This document shows positions 53,160 through 62,894 of a stretch of DNA of 64,000 nt, piece by piece. The position numbers and the translations under genes are program-made. Under the pieces are notes generated by a model. The model made no database searches and was not told the origin of the DNA. It worked only from the letters and a program-made list of their open reading frames with translations. Numbering within the stretch: position 1 is the stretch's first letter; each line of letters opens with the position of its first letter. Source of the DNA: Myxococcus virescens (GTDB lineage Bacteria; Myxococcota; Myxococcia; Myxococcales; Myxococcaceae); the NCBI RefSeq assembly GCF_900101905.1, contig NZ_FNAJ01000003.1, positions 1 to 64,000 on the forward strand, read 5' to 3'.

Positions 53160-53540
53160 TCAGCCGGTGACGACCATGCCGTCGCGCACCGTCACCGGCC
53201 ACGGCGTGAGCCGGCCACCCGAACACGGCCCGCCCACGCACAGCCCGTCCTCCACCTGGAACAGGGCCCCGTGCCAGGCACAGACGATGAGCCCCTTGTC
53301 CGGCGTCAGGTAGCGGTCCAGCTCGCGCGCGAGCGGCAGGCCCGCGTGGGGACACCGGTCCACGTAGCCGTGGACCGCGTCACCCTTGCGCACCAGGAAG
53401 CCGTGGAAGAAGGCGTCCCCAATCTGGAGGACGAGGTTGCGCGCCCCGGGGTCCTCCAGGGCGCTCACCGGGAGCAGCTTCACGTTGGCCGGCGTCGACC
53501 AGACGCGCTTGCGCCCCACCGTCTCTCCTCCCGCGCTCAC
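53160..53540 (-). CDS. Rieske [2Fe-2S] ferredoxin-like protein
   Basis: A 126-residue soluble protein with both Rieske cluster motifs: CPHAGLPL and CAWHGALFQVEDG, each giving one Cys and one His. The C-terminus GRLTPWPVTVRDGMVVTG is typical of dioxygenase-type Rieske proteins. It starts at GTG 53540, 7 bp after the hmgA stop, and is the third gene of hppD-hmgA-Rieske. It may donate electrons in aromatic degradation. Confidence 0.9.
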   Translation of the reverse strand: MSAGGETVGRKRVWSTPANVKLLPVSALEDPGARNLVLQIGDAFFHGFLVRKGDAVHGYVDRCPHAGLPLARELDRYLTPDKGLIVCAWHGALFQVEDGLCVGGPCSGGRLTPWPVTVRDGMVVTG

Positions 53541-53547
53541 GCGGCCC

Positions 53548-54885
53548 TCAAGGCAACTTCGCCTTCTGGAAGCCCGCCCAGCACGCGTCGTAGTCCTGCT
53601 GGAGCGCGGGCGTCTCCATGGCGAAGCGCGTGGGACGGATGACCCAGCGCGACTCGAACATGAAGGCCAGCGTGTCCTTGATTTTGTGAGGCTTCAGGTC
53701 TGCCTGGACGGCCTGCTCGTAGCTGGTCCGGTCCGGGCCATGGCCGCTCATGCAGTTGTGCAGCGAGGCGCCGCCCGGAGCGAAGCCGCCCGCCTTCGCG
53801 TCGTAGACGCCGTGCACCAGCCCCATGAACTCGCTCATCACGTTGCGGTGGAACCAGGGCGGCCGGAAGGTGTGCTCGGCCACCATCCAACGCGGCGGGA
53901 AGATGACGAAGTCGCAGTTGGCCGTGCCCGGCACCTCGCTGGGCGACGTGAGGACCGTGAAGATGGACGGGTCCGGATGGTCGAAGCTCACCGTGTTGAT
54001 GGTGTTGAAGCGGGCCAGGTCGTACTTGTACGGCGCCAGGTTCCCGTGCCACGCCACCACGTCCAGCGGTGAGTGCGAATACCGCGCCGACCACAGGTGC
54101 CCCTGGAACTTCTGCACCACCTCCGTGGGCCGGTCCACGTCCTCGAAGGCCGCCACCGGCGTCAGGAAGTCGCGCGGGTTGGCCAGTCCATTGGCCCCAA
54201 TGGGCCCCAGGTCCGGCAGCCGGAAGAACGCACCGTGGTTCTCACAGACGTAGCCGGCGGCCTGGCCCTCCGGCAGCTCCGCGCGGAAGCGAACCCCGCG
54301 CGGCACCACCGCGATTTCGCCCGGCGCCACGTCCAGCACGCCCAGCTCCGTCACCAGCCGCAACCGCCCCGCCTGCGGGACGATGAGCAGCTCGCCGTCC
54401 GCGTCGAAGAACACCCGGTCCACCATGGAGCGGTTGGCCGCGTACAGGTGGATGCTGATGCCCGCGCCCGACGCCGCGTCCCCGTTGCCCGCGTAGGTGA
54501 CGAGCCCGTCCACGAAATCAGTGGGCTGGGCCGGCGGGGGCTGGGGACTCCACCGCAGCCGGTTGGGCGAGGCGGGCACCTCGTCGAAGGGCCCGCTGCG
54601 CAAGCGCCCCTGCGCCAGCGGCTGGAACGCAGGGTGGTTGGCGCTGGGCCGCAGGCGGTACAGCCAGGAGCGCCGGTTCTCCCGGCGCGGGGCCGTGAAG
54701 GCCGAGCCCGACAGCTGCTCGGCATAGAGGCCGAACGGCGCCCGCTGGGGTGAGTTCTGTCCCTCGGGCAGTGCGCCGGGCACCGCCTCGGTGGCGAACT
54801 CGTTGCCAAAGCCAGACAGATAGGCGCCGGGAGCCGTCTTGAGGACGCTCCCCGGCGACACCTCGGAGGAAGACTGGGTGGTCAC
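53548..54885 (-). CDS. hmgA: Homogentisate 1,2-dioxygenase
   Basis: A 445-residue non-haem iron enzyme that opens homogentisate to maleylacetoacetate in tyrosine and phenylalanine breakdown. It starts at GTG 54885 behind GAGGAG. Family regions are present: [38 protein letters not shown], the metal-binding [20 protein letters not shown] and [17 protein letters not shown]. The length is normal. It lies 30 bp after hppD. The next pathway genes (maleylacetoacetate isomerase, fumarylacetoacetase) are not in the window. Confidence 0.97.
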   Translation of the reverse strand: MTTQSSSEVSPGSVLKTAPGAYLSGFGNEFATEAVPGALPEGQNSPQRAPFGLYAEQLSGSAFTAPRRENRRSWLYRLRPSANHPAFQPLAQGRLRSGPFDEVPASPNRLRWSPQPPPAQPTDFVDGLVTYAGNGDAASGAGISIHLYAANRSMVDRVFFDADGELLIVPQAGRLRLVTELGVLDVAPGEIAVVPRGVRFRAELPEGQAAGYVCENHGAFFRLPDLGPIGANGLANPRDFLTPVAAFEDVDRPTEVVQKFQGHLWSARYSHSPLDVVAWHGNLAPYKYDLARFNTINTVSFDHPDPSIFTVLTSPSEVPGTANCDFVIFPPRWMVAEHTFRPPWFHRNVMSEFMGLVHGVYDAKAGGFAPGGASLHNCMSGHGPDRTSYEQAVQADLKPHKIKDTLAFMFESRWVIRPTRFAMETPALQQDYDACWAGFQKAKLP

Positions 54886-54915
54886 CGGATTCTCCTCGCA
54901 AGCGCGGCGCGCGGA

Positions 54916-55980
54916 CTAGTCGACCTTGATGACGCCGCGGCGAATCTGGTCCAGTTCGATGGACTCGAAGAGCGCCTGGAAGTTGCCGTTCCCGAACCCC
55001 TCGTTGCCCTTGCGCTGGATGATTTCGAAGAAGATGGGCCCGAAGAGATTCTCGGTGAAGATCTGGAGCAGCAGGCCCTCTTCCTCGCTGCCGTCGATGA
55101 GGATGCGGTTCTTGCGCATCCGGGCCAGGTCCTCGCCGTGGTTGGGGACGCGCTTGTCGACCAGGTCGTAGTAGGTTTCCAGCGTGTCCTGCAGCGCCAC
55201 GCCGCGCGCGCGCAGCCGCTCCACGGTGTCGTAGATGTCCGGCGTGGTGAGCGCCAGGTGCTGGATGCCCTCGCCCTTGTACTGGCGGATGAACTCTTCA
55301 ATCTGCGACTTGTCGTCCTGGCTCTCGTTGAGCGGAATCCGGATGGCCTTGTCCGGAGCGATCATCGCCTGGCTGAACAGGCCCGTGGCCTGGCCCTTGA
55401 TGTCGAAGTACTTCTGCTCGGTGAAGCCGAAGATGCGGTTGTAGAAGGACGACCAGGTGCGCATCTGCCCGCGGCGCACGTTGTGGGTCAGGTGGTCCAG
55501 CGTCTCCAGGCCCACGCTGTTCTTCGCCTCGGCCGCCTCGGCGCCAGGAATCTCCTGCCAGGAGTCGTAGAGCGTCCCCTTCTCCCCGTGGCGGTCCACC
55601 AGATACAGCAGGCTGCCACCGATGCCCTCCAGGACATAGGAGCCCTCGCCCAGCGAGCCCCGCTCCGGGTCCGCCGCCTTGGCGCCGCGCTCCAGGGCCA
55701 TCTCGTAGGCGGTGCGCGCGTTCGCCACGCGGAAGGCCATGCCGCTGGCGGACGGGCCGTGCTCCGCGCGGAACTCAGCGGCCTGCCCGGAGGCATCGCG
55801 GTTGATGAGCAGGTTGATGCCGCCCTGCTTGTAGCGGACCAGCTCCTTGGACGGGTGCTTGGAGTACGCGGTGAACCCCAGCCGCTCGAAGAGGCGCTCC
55901 ATCACCTCGGGCTGGGGGCTGGTGAACTCCACGAACTCGAAGCCATTCAGCCCAAGAGGGTTCTCTGCCGTATCCGCCAT
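54916..55980 (-). CDS. hppD: 4-Hydroxyphenylpyruvate dioxygenase
   Basis: A 354-residue iron(II) enzyme that makes homogentisate from 4-hydroxyphenylpyruvate. ATG 55980 has GGAGG upstream; the 13 codons before it are excluded. Two glyoxalase-like halves carry the iron ligands: His in ETLDHLTHNV, His in GIQHLALTTPDIY and Glu in GPIFFEIIQRKGNEGFG, which is also the family C-terminal signature. The length is normal. It is first in hppD-hmgA-Rieske. Confidence 0.97.
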   Translation of the reverse strand: MADTAENPLGLNGFEFVEFTSPQPEVMERLFERLGFTAYSKHPSKELVRYKQGGINLLINRDASGQAAEFRAEHGPSASGMAFRVANARTAYEMALERGAKAADPERGSLGEGSYVLEGIGGSLLYLVDRHGEKGTLYDSWQEIPGAEAAEAKNSVGLETLDHLTHNVRRGQMRTWSSFYNRIFGFTEQKYFDIKGQATGLFSQAMIAPDKAIRIPLNESQDDKSQIEEFIRQYKGEGIQHLALTTPDIYDTVERLRARGVALQDTLETYYDLVDKRVPNHGEDLARMRKNRILIDGSEEEGLLLQIFTENLFGPIFFEIIQRKGNEGFGNGNFQALFESIELDQIRRGVIKVD

Positions 55981-56350
55981 GACGCCGCCTCCGTGCGTTG
56001 CTGGGGCGCGGGCCTTCACAGCCCGCGCGAGTCACCGAGGCGCCCCGTGGTCGGGAGCGCCTCCTGTCGCGAACGTAGGGATGGCTCCCCTGCATAAAAA
56101 GTACAAAGTCCAGCCAGAGACTGTCAGGGCATTGCACAGTGCGCCGCACCATGAATCCGCCATCAACTTTCCCTGGCGGCGGGTGGCACCCGGGCGGCGG
56201 AGGGCTGTTCACGGCACGACGCTGGGCGCGCCTCGAGCGCTTGCCTCCCCGCTTCACCGCGATTCGGCCGAACGCATACAGCCAGGACGCGGCAGGCTGC
56301 ATCGCTAGATTACGCAAGATGTCGCACCCGCCCCGCACCCCACCGACCGC
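55981..56350. other. 370-bp divergent intergenic region
   Basis: It lies between the divergent hppD and histidine kinase genes and should hold both promoters. An AT-richer patch (GCATAAAAAGTACAAAG, about 56091-56107) is the best candidate for the hppD promoter on the minus strand. A 71-codon plus-strand ORF at 56139 looks like a chance frame. Confidence 0.5.
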
Positions 56351-59300
56351 GTGAAACAACTCACTTCCCAAACTGAACGCCCTGTCCCTGGTGGCGAACT
56401 GGGCGAACTGCTGCGCTCGCACGATTGGAGCCGCACCCAACTTGGCCCCTACGAAGCGTGGCCCCGCTCGCTGAAGGCCTTCGTCGCCATGATTCTGGAG
56501 ATGCCGGCCCCGGCCATCATCTTCTGGGGACACGAGCTCATCCAGGTCTACAACGACGGCTACGCGGTCATCATGGGCCCGCGCCATCCCCGTTACCTGG
56601 GCGCCACCTACCGCGAGTGCTGGCCCGACACCTATCCCGTCATCTCGCCCTGGATGCGCAAGCTCCTGGCGACGGGCGAAGTGACGCAGGTGGCGAAGAC
56701 CTTCTTCATGCTCACCCGTTACGGGTTCAATGAAGAGGCCTATTTCACCTTCGACTTCAGTCCCCTGCGGGACGACGCGGGCACCATCGCGGGCATCCTC
56801 CAGGTCGTCTTCGAGGTCACCGACGTCGTGCTCAGCGAACGCCGGCTGGCCACGATTCGCGCGCTGGCCCCCCGGGTGAACGGGCCATCCGAGAGCGCCA
56901 CCACGGATGCCATCCGGGCCCTGGCGGACAACCCCAAGGACATCCCCTTCGCCCTCATCTACCACTGGGACGAGGGCGAACAGCGGCTGGAGCTGGCGGA
57001 GTCCACGGGGCTCGACGGGCTGGCGCAGCACGCCGTGGTGGACCTGGGACGAATCACGGAGGCCACGACGCAGGCCGTGGCGGCGAACGTCCCCGTCCTC
57101 CTGGAGTCGGTGCCATCCCTCCTGGGCGCCCGCCAGTTCGGCCCCTGGCCCGAGCCGACGGAGAAGGCGCTGGTGCTGCCCCTGCGGCGCACCAGCACGG
57201 ACAGCCTCCGGGGCGTGGTCGTCCTGGGCATCAGCCCCCGGCTGCGCTTCGACGACACCTATCGCCAGTTCTTCGAGGACCTGGCGCGCGAGCTGGCCAC
57301 CCACCTGGCGGTGGAGCAGGAGAAGCGCGCCGAGCGCGAGGCTTACACACACGCCAGGCAAGCCCGGGCCCAGGCCGAAGCGGAGGTGGCCCGGAGGGCC
57401 CAGGCGGAGGCCGCGCTCCGGTCCAGCGAGGAACGCCTGCGGATGGCCCTGGCCGCCGGTCAGCTGGGCGTCGTGGAATTGCAGTATGAGCGCGGCGTGC
57501 TGTCGTGGGACGAGCGGGCCTTGCAGCACCTGGGCCTCCCCCCCGGCACGTCTCCGACGCTGAAGGAAGCCGCGGCCCGGATTCATCCCGACGACGTGAA
57601 CCGCGCACGGCGCACCATCGAACAGGCGCTGCGTCCGGGCGCGGAGGCGATTCGCCTGGAGTGCCGCGTGCAGGGCTGGGATGGCGTGCAGCGCTTCCTG
57701 CTGGCCATGGTGAAGACGCACTTCGACGCCCAGGGGAAACCTGACCGCGTCGTCGGCGCCCTGCAGGACGTGACGGAGCAGCGGAGCGCTGAACGGGAAC
57801 GCGAGCGGCTGGCCACCATCGTCGAGCAATCCCCCGACTTCATCGGCGTGGGAGACCCATCCGGCCGAGCGGTGTGGGTGAACGATGCGGGGCGGCGTCT
57901 GCTGGGCCTGGGACGCGATGAAGACATCACCCGGTACCACCTGCGGGACTTCTTCCTGCCCGAAGACCAGACCTACGTCGACGAACACATCGCGGCCGCC
58001 ATCCTCCAGGGCGGCCGGCGGGAGGGAGCGTTCCGCTTCCGGTACTTCCCGACGGGCGAGCCCATCGCGGCGCAGTACCACACCTTCGCCCTGGTGGAGC
58101 ACGACACCCAGCGACAGATGGGCATCGCCACCGTCGGCCGCGACATCCGCGCCCAGAAGCGGCTGGAAGCGGAGCGGGAGCGGTTGCTCGCCCGGGAGCG
58201 CGTGGCGCGCGAGGAGGCGGAGGAGGCCAACCGGCTCAAGGACGAGTTCCTCGCCACCATCTCCCACGAGCTGCGCACGCCGCTCACGGCGGTGCTCGGC
58301 TGGGTGCAGATGCTGCGGACCGGCACGCTGCCGCCAGAGAAGCGGGAGCGGGCGCTGGCCACCGTGGAGCGCAATGCCCGCGCCCAGGGGCAGCTCGTCG
58401 AGGACCTGCTCGACGTGAGCCGCATCATGACGGGCAAGCTGAAGCTGGACGTGTCGTCCGTCGACGTGAGCCAGGTCGTGGAGGCCGTGCTCGAGTCACT
58501 GCGGCCCGCCGCCGAGGCGAAGGGCATCCGCATCCAGGCCGCGCTCGACTCGGGCGGCACCATCATGGGCGACATGAGCCGCCTGCAGCAGGTGGTGTGG
58601 AACCTGCTGTCCAACGCCGTGAAATTCACCCCCAAGGGAGGCCGCGTCCAGGTGCTGGTGGAGCGGCGGAACTCCTCGGTGGAAATCACGGTGGCCGACA
58701 CGGGCCAGGGCATCTCCCCGCAGTTCCTGCCGCACGTGTTCGAGCGCTTCCGACAGGCCGACGGCAGCACCACGCGCAAGGCTGGCGGGCTCGGGCTGGG
58801 ACTGGCCATCGTCCGGCACCTGGTGGAGCTGCACGGCGGCACCGTGACTGCCACCAGCGAGGGCGAGGGCCGGGGTGCCACCTTCATCGTCAGCCTGCCG
58901 CAGGCCGTGGCGCTGAGGCGGGAGGTGCTGGTGCCCCCCACCCTCCGCGGCCCGTTGCAGGAGCAGGACCTCCCCTGCCCGCCCCAGCTTTCGAGCCTGC
59001 GGGTGCTCGTGGTGGACGACGAGGAGGACACGCGCGAGCTGCTTCGCAGCATCATCGAGACGTGTGGCGGCATCGTCACCACGGCCAGTTCTTCGGAGGA
59101 CGCGCTGGCCGAGCTCCGCGAGGCATCGTTCGATGTGCTCGTCTCCGACGTCGGCATGCCCGAGGAGGACGGGTACCGCTTCATCGCCCGCGTCCGGGCC
59201 CTGCCCGAGGAACAGGGTGGCGGCATCCCCGCGGTGGCCCTCACGGCCTACACCCGCATGGAGGACCGGACGCGCGCGCTGCTCGCGGGCTTCACCACCC

Positions 59301-59383
59301 ACGTGCCCAAACCCATCGAACCGGTGGAGCTGATGGCCGTCATCGCCTCCATGTCCAACCGGGGCCCATCACGACGGGCCTGA
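56351..59383 (+). CDS. Hybrid sensor histidine kinase, PAS-GAF-PAS-PAS-HK-REC
   Basis: A 1,010-residue soluble hybrid kinase. A PAS-like domain (about 40-170, LGPYEAWPRSLKAFVAMILE) is followed by a GAF-like domain (about 180-320), a coiled coil (ARQARAQAEAEVARRAQ) and two PAS domains (about 355-480 and 485-605). The phospho-accepting H639 lies in ATISHELRTPL. The ATPase boxes are QQVVWNLLSNAVKFT (N), VADTGQGIS (G1) and KAGGLGLGLAI (G2). A receiver domain ends the protein, with D933 in LVSDVGMPEEDG. No membrane segment is present. It starts at GTG 56351 without a clear ribosome-binding site. The output regulator is unknown. Confidence 0.92.
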   Translation: MKQLTSQTERPVPGGELGELLRSHDWSRTQLGPYEAWPRSLKAFVAMILEMPAPAIIFWGHELIQVYNDGYAVIMGPRHPRYLGATYRECWPDTYPVISPWMRKLLATGEVTQVAKTFFMLTRYGFNEEAYFTFDFSPLRDDAGTIAGILQVVFEVTDVVLSERRLATIRALAPRVNGPSESATTDAIRALADNPKDIPFALIYHWDEGEQRLELAESTGLDGLAQHAVVDLGRITEATTQAVAANVPVLLESVPSLLGARQFGPWPEPTEKALVLPLRRTSTDSLRGVVVLGISPRLRFDDTYRQFFEDLARELATHLAVEQEKRAEREAYTHARQARAQAEAEVARRAQAEAALRSSEERLRMALAAGQLGVVELQYERGVLSWDERALQHLGLPPGTSPTLKEAAARIHPDDVNRARRTIEQALRPGAEAIRLECRVQGWDGVQRFLLAMVKTHFDAQGKPDRVVGALQDVTEQRSAERERERLATIVEQSPDFIGVGDPSGRAVWVNDAGRRLLGLGRDEDITRYHLRDFFLPEDQTYVDEHIAAAILQGGRREGAFRFRYFPTGEPIAAQYHTFALVEHDTQRQMGIATVGRDIRAQKRLEAERERLLARERVAREEAEEANRLKDEFLATISHELRTPLTAVLGWVQMLRTGTLPPEKRERALATVERNARAQGQLVEDLLDVSRIMTGKLKLDVSSVDVSQVVEAVLESLRPAAEAKGIRIQAALDSGGTIMGDMSRLQQVVWNLLSNAVKFTPKGGRVQVLVERRNSSVEITVADTGQGISPQFLPHVFERFRQADGSTTRKAGGLGLGLAIVRHLVELHGGTVTATSEGEGRGATFIVSLPQAVALRREVLVPPTLRGPLQEQDLPCPPQLSSLRVLVVDDEEDTRELLRSIIETCGGIVTTASSSEDALAELREASFDVLVSDVGMPEEDGYRFIARVRALPEEQGGGIPAVALTAYTRMEDRTRALLAGFTTHVPKPIEPVELMAVIASMSNRGPSRRA

Positions 59384-59413
59384 CACGGCCTACTCCACGG
59401 GTGTGATTTCCAT

Positions 59414-59440
59414 GGGGCGGCGGGCCCGTCGGGCCGCCCC
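59414..59440 (+). terminator. GC hairpin after the histidine kinase gene
   Basis: An 8-bp perfect stem (GGGGCGGC/GCCGCCCC) with an 11-base loop lies 31 bases after the stop. No U-tract follows; the terminator role is inferred from position. Confidence 0.5.
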
Positions 59441-59503
59441 GGGAATGTCAGACCCTTCCGGTAGTCTGCCTTCATTCCCGAAGCCGGAAAGGAAGGCCGA
59501 ACC

Positions 59504-60184
59504 ATGACCGTCACCCGTGAGAGTCCGCGCGTTTCCGTCAACAAGCTGGGCCAGTACCTCACCGCGACGCCGTCACTGCGAAAGCGCATCATCCAGGGCC
59601 AGAAGCACCCGGTGGACCCGCAGTACCTGCGCTACCCCGCCGCCGCCCAGGCCATCATCGAGTTCCTGTGCGAAGGCCGGGACGAGGTCATCCTCCGCTA
59701 CCACCAGCGGCGGCTCCTCAACGCCCAGCCGGAGTCCGACTACGACGCGCACCGGCTGGCCCTGTGCGCGGAGGCGCTCCAGCGTTGCCTGGTGTCCGCG
59801 GGAGACCTGGCCACCCGCGCGATTGCCAGCCCCGTGGACGCGGACCTGCCGCCGCTGGCGCTGGCGGGCGTGGACATCAGCGTGCGCCCGGACGTGCTGC
59901 TGCGCAGCGTGGATGCCCAGGGGATGATGCGCTCCGGGCTGCTGAAGCTCTACTTCTCCAAGCACACGCCGCTGGACGAGCGCTCCGGTCAGTACATCGC
60001 CACGGTGCTCCAGCGTTACGCCGAGGAGCGGCTGGAGCAGCGCGGCCCGGTGGACCCGCGGCTGGTGGGCGTGTTCGACGTCTTCGCAGGCCGACTCTTC
60101 CAGGCGCCCAAGGCCCAGCAGCGCCGAATGAACGATGTCCGGCTGGCGTGCGAGGAAATCGCCGCCCGGTGGGACGTCCACTGA
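59504..60184 (+). CDS. Hypothetical protein, possibly nuclease-like
   Basis: A 226-residue soluble protein with a good ribosome-binding site (AAGGAAGG). The N-terminal half is helical and rich in charged residues (TATPSLRKRIIQGQKHPVDP). The centre reads VDISVRPDVLLRS, about a dozen variable residues, then LLKLYFSKHTPL. A D-x(n)-x-K arrangement of this sort is loosely like a PD-(D/E)XK nuclease core. This is only a pattern match and could be wrong. It has no signal or membrane segment. It stands alone between two hairpins. Confidence 0.6.
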   Translation: MTVTRESPRVSVNKLGQYLTATPSLRKRIIQGQKHPVDPQYLRYPAAAQAIIEFLCEGRDEVILRYHQRRLLNAQPESDYDAHRLALCAEALQRCLVSAGDLATRAIASPVDADLPPLALAGVDISVRPDVLLRSVDAQGMMRSGLLKLYFSKHTPLDERSGQYIATVLQRYAEERLEQRGPVDPRLVGVFDVFAGRLFQAPKAQQRRMNDVRLACEEIAARWDVH

Positions 60185-60203
60185 CGCGCCGGTGAGCGGG
60201 CGT

Positions 60204-60235
60204 CCCGTCCCGGGCCTGTCCGCTTCCGGGACGGG
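60204..60235 (+). terminator. Hairpin after the hypothetical gene
   Basis: A 10-bp perfect stem (CCCGTCCCGG/CCGGGACGGG) with a 12-base loop is followed by CCTTC. It lies 20 bases after the stop and probably separates this transcript from the permease gene. Confidence 0.6.
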
Positions 60236-60345
60236 CCTTCCCGCATCCGCGCACTCCCAGGGCGTGCTCCGGGGAGGCCCCCTCCACATGCCCAGGGGTT
60301 GCGCCCGCGAGGCGGTTGGCATGGCCTTCGCTCATGGCCGCAGCC

Positions 60346-62748
60346 ATGGATTCGCTCCGCCAGGACCTCCGCTACGCGATACGCACCCTGACACGAACCC
60401 CCGGCTTCACGCTGGCCGCGGGCCTCACGCTGGCGCTGGTCATCGGGGCGAACGCCGTCCTGTTCAGCGCCATCCACGCCATGCTGCTGCGGCCCCTGCC
60501 CTTTCCGTCCCCCGATTCGCTGGTGCGCGTCTGGTGCGAGCAGGACTCGGTGACGCACGCCTCCGTGTCACCGCCGGAGCTGCTCGGCTGGCGGGAGCAT
60601 TCGAAGGGCTTCAGCCAACTGGCGGGCTTCGGGCGCACCAGTCTCAACTGGACGGGCACCAGCGAGCCCGAGCGGGTCCGGGCGGTGCGCATCACCCCCA
60701 ACTTCTTCTCCGTGGTGGGAGTGCGCCCCGCGCACGGGCGTGACTTCCGCGAAGAGGACGCGCCGGCCGGGGGCGACACCTCCGCGGTGCTGGTGAGCCA
60801 CGGCTTCTGGCAGCGGGCGCTCGGGGGCGGCGCGGACGTGGTGGGCCAGACGCTGGTGCTCAACGGCCGCAGCCACTCGGTGGTGGGCGTGCTGCCGGAG
60901 GACTTCTCCTTCCCGGAGTTCTCCGAGGAGACGGACGTGTGGGTTCCCGAGTGGCAGGACCCGCAGCAGCACGGCAACCACTACCAGTCGGTGCTGGGGC
61001 GGCTGGCGCCGGGGACCACGCTGGAAGCGGCTCGGGCGGACCTGGAGCGCGTGGCGGAAATCATTGGCGAGCCCGAGCCGGGGCAGTCGCGGCACACCGT
61101 GCGCTTGAAGGGCTGGCAGGACCACCTCACCGCCAACTCACGGGACACCCTGTGGATGCTGTGGGCGGCGGTGGGCTTCGTGCTGCTCATCGCGTGCGCC
61201 AACGTGGCCAACCTCATGTTGGTGCGGACGATGTCCCGGCAGCGGGATGGCGCCATCCGCGCGGCGCTGGGCGCCAGCCAGGGGCGGCGGCTCCAGCAGT
61301 CCCTGGTGGAGAGCGTGCTCCTGTCCCTCTTCGGCGGCGTGCTGGGGGTCTTGCTGATGCTGTGGGGCCTGGAGCTGGTGCGCACGCTGCTTCCGGCCAG
61401 CATGCTGCGCGTGGCGCCGCTGGAGCTCAACGGCACCGTCCTGGGGTTCAGCGCGCTGCTGTCGGTGGGCACCGGCCTGCTCTTCGGCATGGCGCCCGCG
61501 ATGCATGCCTCGGGGATGAACGTGCTGCCCCTGCTGCGGCAATCCGGCAGCGCCGTGGGCGCGCGCGCTGGACATCCGCTGCGAAGCGCGCTCGTCATGG
61601 TGCAGCTCGCGCTCGCGCTGGTGCTGATGGTGGGCACGGGCCTCATTGTGCGCTCGCTGCAGAACGTCCAGGCGGTGGACCCGGGCTTCGACGCGGAGGG
61701 TGTCGTCGCCGCGCGGCTGACGCTCGCCCCCGACACCTACGCGGAAGACACGCGCAAGCGGGCCTTCTTCGACGGCATCGCGGAGCGGCTGATGGCGCGG
61801 CCCGGGGTGGAGGCGGTGGGCTTCATCAACGACGCGCCGCTGGGGGGCTCGGGCTCCGGCGGAGACTTCTTCCTGGAAGGCGGTTCGGCCTCGCCCAGCG
61901 AGCGGTACTACACCGAGTACCGGGTGGCCTCCCCCGGCTACTTCTCCGCGATGCGCATTGGCGTGCGACAGGGCCGCGACTTCGGGCCCCAGGACACGGA
62001 GAAGAGCGCGCCCATCATCATCGTCAACGAGGCCTTCGTCCGGAAGTTCCTCGGTGGCGGGGAGGCCCTGGGCCGGCGGGTGCGGCTGGGCTGGTCTGAA
62101 GAGCAGCCCTTCCGGGAAATCGTCGGCGTGGTGGAGGACGTCCGTCACGAGACGCTCACGGAGCCCGCGAAACCCGAGAGCTACGTGCCCTTCGCGCAAT
62201 ATCCCCTGCGGGCCATGACGATGCTGGTGCGCACCCACGGCCCGTCCGCGGCGGCGTTGGCCGCGCTGCGCGAGGAAGTCAAGGCGGTGGACGGCGAGCA
62301 GCCCATCTACGACTTGCTGCCCTTCACCGAGCGGGTGGAGAAAATGCTGCTCCGCCCCAGGGCCACGACACGGTTGCTGGCGGCCTTCGCCGTGCTCGCC
62401 GTCCTCCTGGCCGGGGTCGGCGTCTACGGCGTGCTCGCGTATTCAGTGAGCCAACGGACGCGGGAGCTGGGCATCCGGATGGCGCTGGGGGCCCATCCCC
62501 AGCAGGTGCTGGGGCTGGTGCTCGGCCAGGGCCTGCGGCTGACCGCGGCGGGCGTGGGCGTGGGGCTCATCGCGGCCTTCGGCTGCACCCGCCTCATGGC
62601 GGCGACCCTCTATGGCGTGGAGCCCTTCGCTCCGGACATCTTCCTGGGCGTGGCCGTGGCGCTGTCGGTCATCTCCCTGGTCGCCTGCTGGCTGCCCGCG
62701 CTGCGGGCCAGCCGTGTCCCTCCGTCGGTGTCCCTGCGCGCGGAGTAG
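60346..62748 (+). CDS. ADOP/MacB-type ABC transporter permease
   Basis: An 800-residue FtsX/MacB-type permease. It starts MDSLRQDLRYAIRTLTRTPG, the usual opening of the duplicated orphan permeases. It has two MacB periplasmic domains and two FtsX units (helices near 265-370, 420-445 and 675-790), for example LLIACANVANLMLVRTMSRQ and SQRTRELGIRMALGAHPQQV. ATG 60346 is preferred; ATG 60334 is also in frame. No ATPase gene is adjacent, as in this orphan family. It may export or help extract an unknown substrate. Confidence 0.88.
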   Translation: MDSLRQDLRYAIRTLTRTPGFTLAAGLTLALVIGANAVLFSAIHAMLLRPLPFPSPDSLVRVWCEQDSVTHASVSPPELLGWREHSKGFSQLAGFGRTSLNWTGTSEPERVRAVRITPNFFSVVGVRPAHGRDFREEDAPAGGDTSAVLVSHGFWQRALGGGADVVGQTLVLNGRSHSVVGVLPEDFSFPEFSEETDVWVPEWQDPQQHGNHYQSVLGRLAPGTTLEAARADLERVAEIIGEPEPGQSRHTVRLKGWQDHLTANSRDTLWMLWAAVGFVLLIACANVANLMLVRTMSRQRDGAIRAALGASQGRRLQQSLVESVLLSLFGGVLGVLLMLWGLELVRTLLPASMLRVAPLELNGTVLGFSALLSVGTGLLFGMAPAMHASGMNVLPLLRQSGSAVGARAGHPLRSALVMVQLALALVLMVGTGLIVRSLQNVQAVDPGFDAEGVVAARLTLAPDTYAEDTRKRAFFDGIAERLMARPGVEAVGFINDAPLGGSGSGGDFFLEGGSASPSERYYTEYRVASPGYFSAMRIGVRQGRDFGPQDTEKSAPIIIVNEAFVRKFLGGGEALGRRVRLGWSEEQPFREIVGVVEDVRHETLTEPAKPESYVPFAQYPLRAMTMLVRTHGPSAAALAALREEVKAVDGEQPIYDLLPFTERVEKMLLRPRATTRLLAAFAVLAVLLAGVGVYGVLAYSVSQRTRELGIRMALGAHPQQVLGLVLGQGLRLTAAGVGVGLIAAFGCTRLMAATLYGVEPFAPDIFLGVAVALSVISLVACWLPALRASRVPPSVSLRAE

Positions 62749-62894
62749 GCCTCGCGCTGGGGGCGGACGGGGAGCGGGCATCCGGGCGGGCCATCGGGCC
62801 GCTCCGGGGGCGATTTCCCTCCCGGCAGGTGGGCGGACGGGGCTGGACAGCACCTGATATGGAATAAGTCGTTCCAGCTTCCGTCGGAGTAGAC

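Noticed and set aside
56091-56120. A sigma-54 promoter for hppD
   Set aside because: TGG and TTGT elements exist near TGGCTGGACTTTGT, but the -24/-12 spacing and the GC/TTGC cores do not fit.
55775-58267. A long minus-strand frame opposite the histidine kinase gene
   Set aside because: Composition is shadow-like, and the kinase on the other strand is complete with all motifs.
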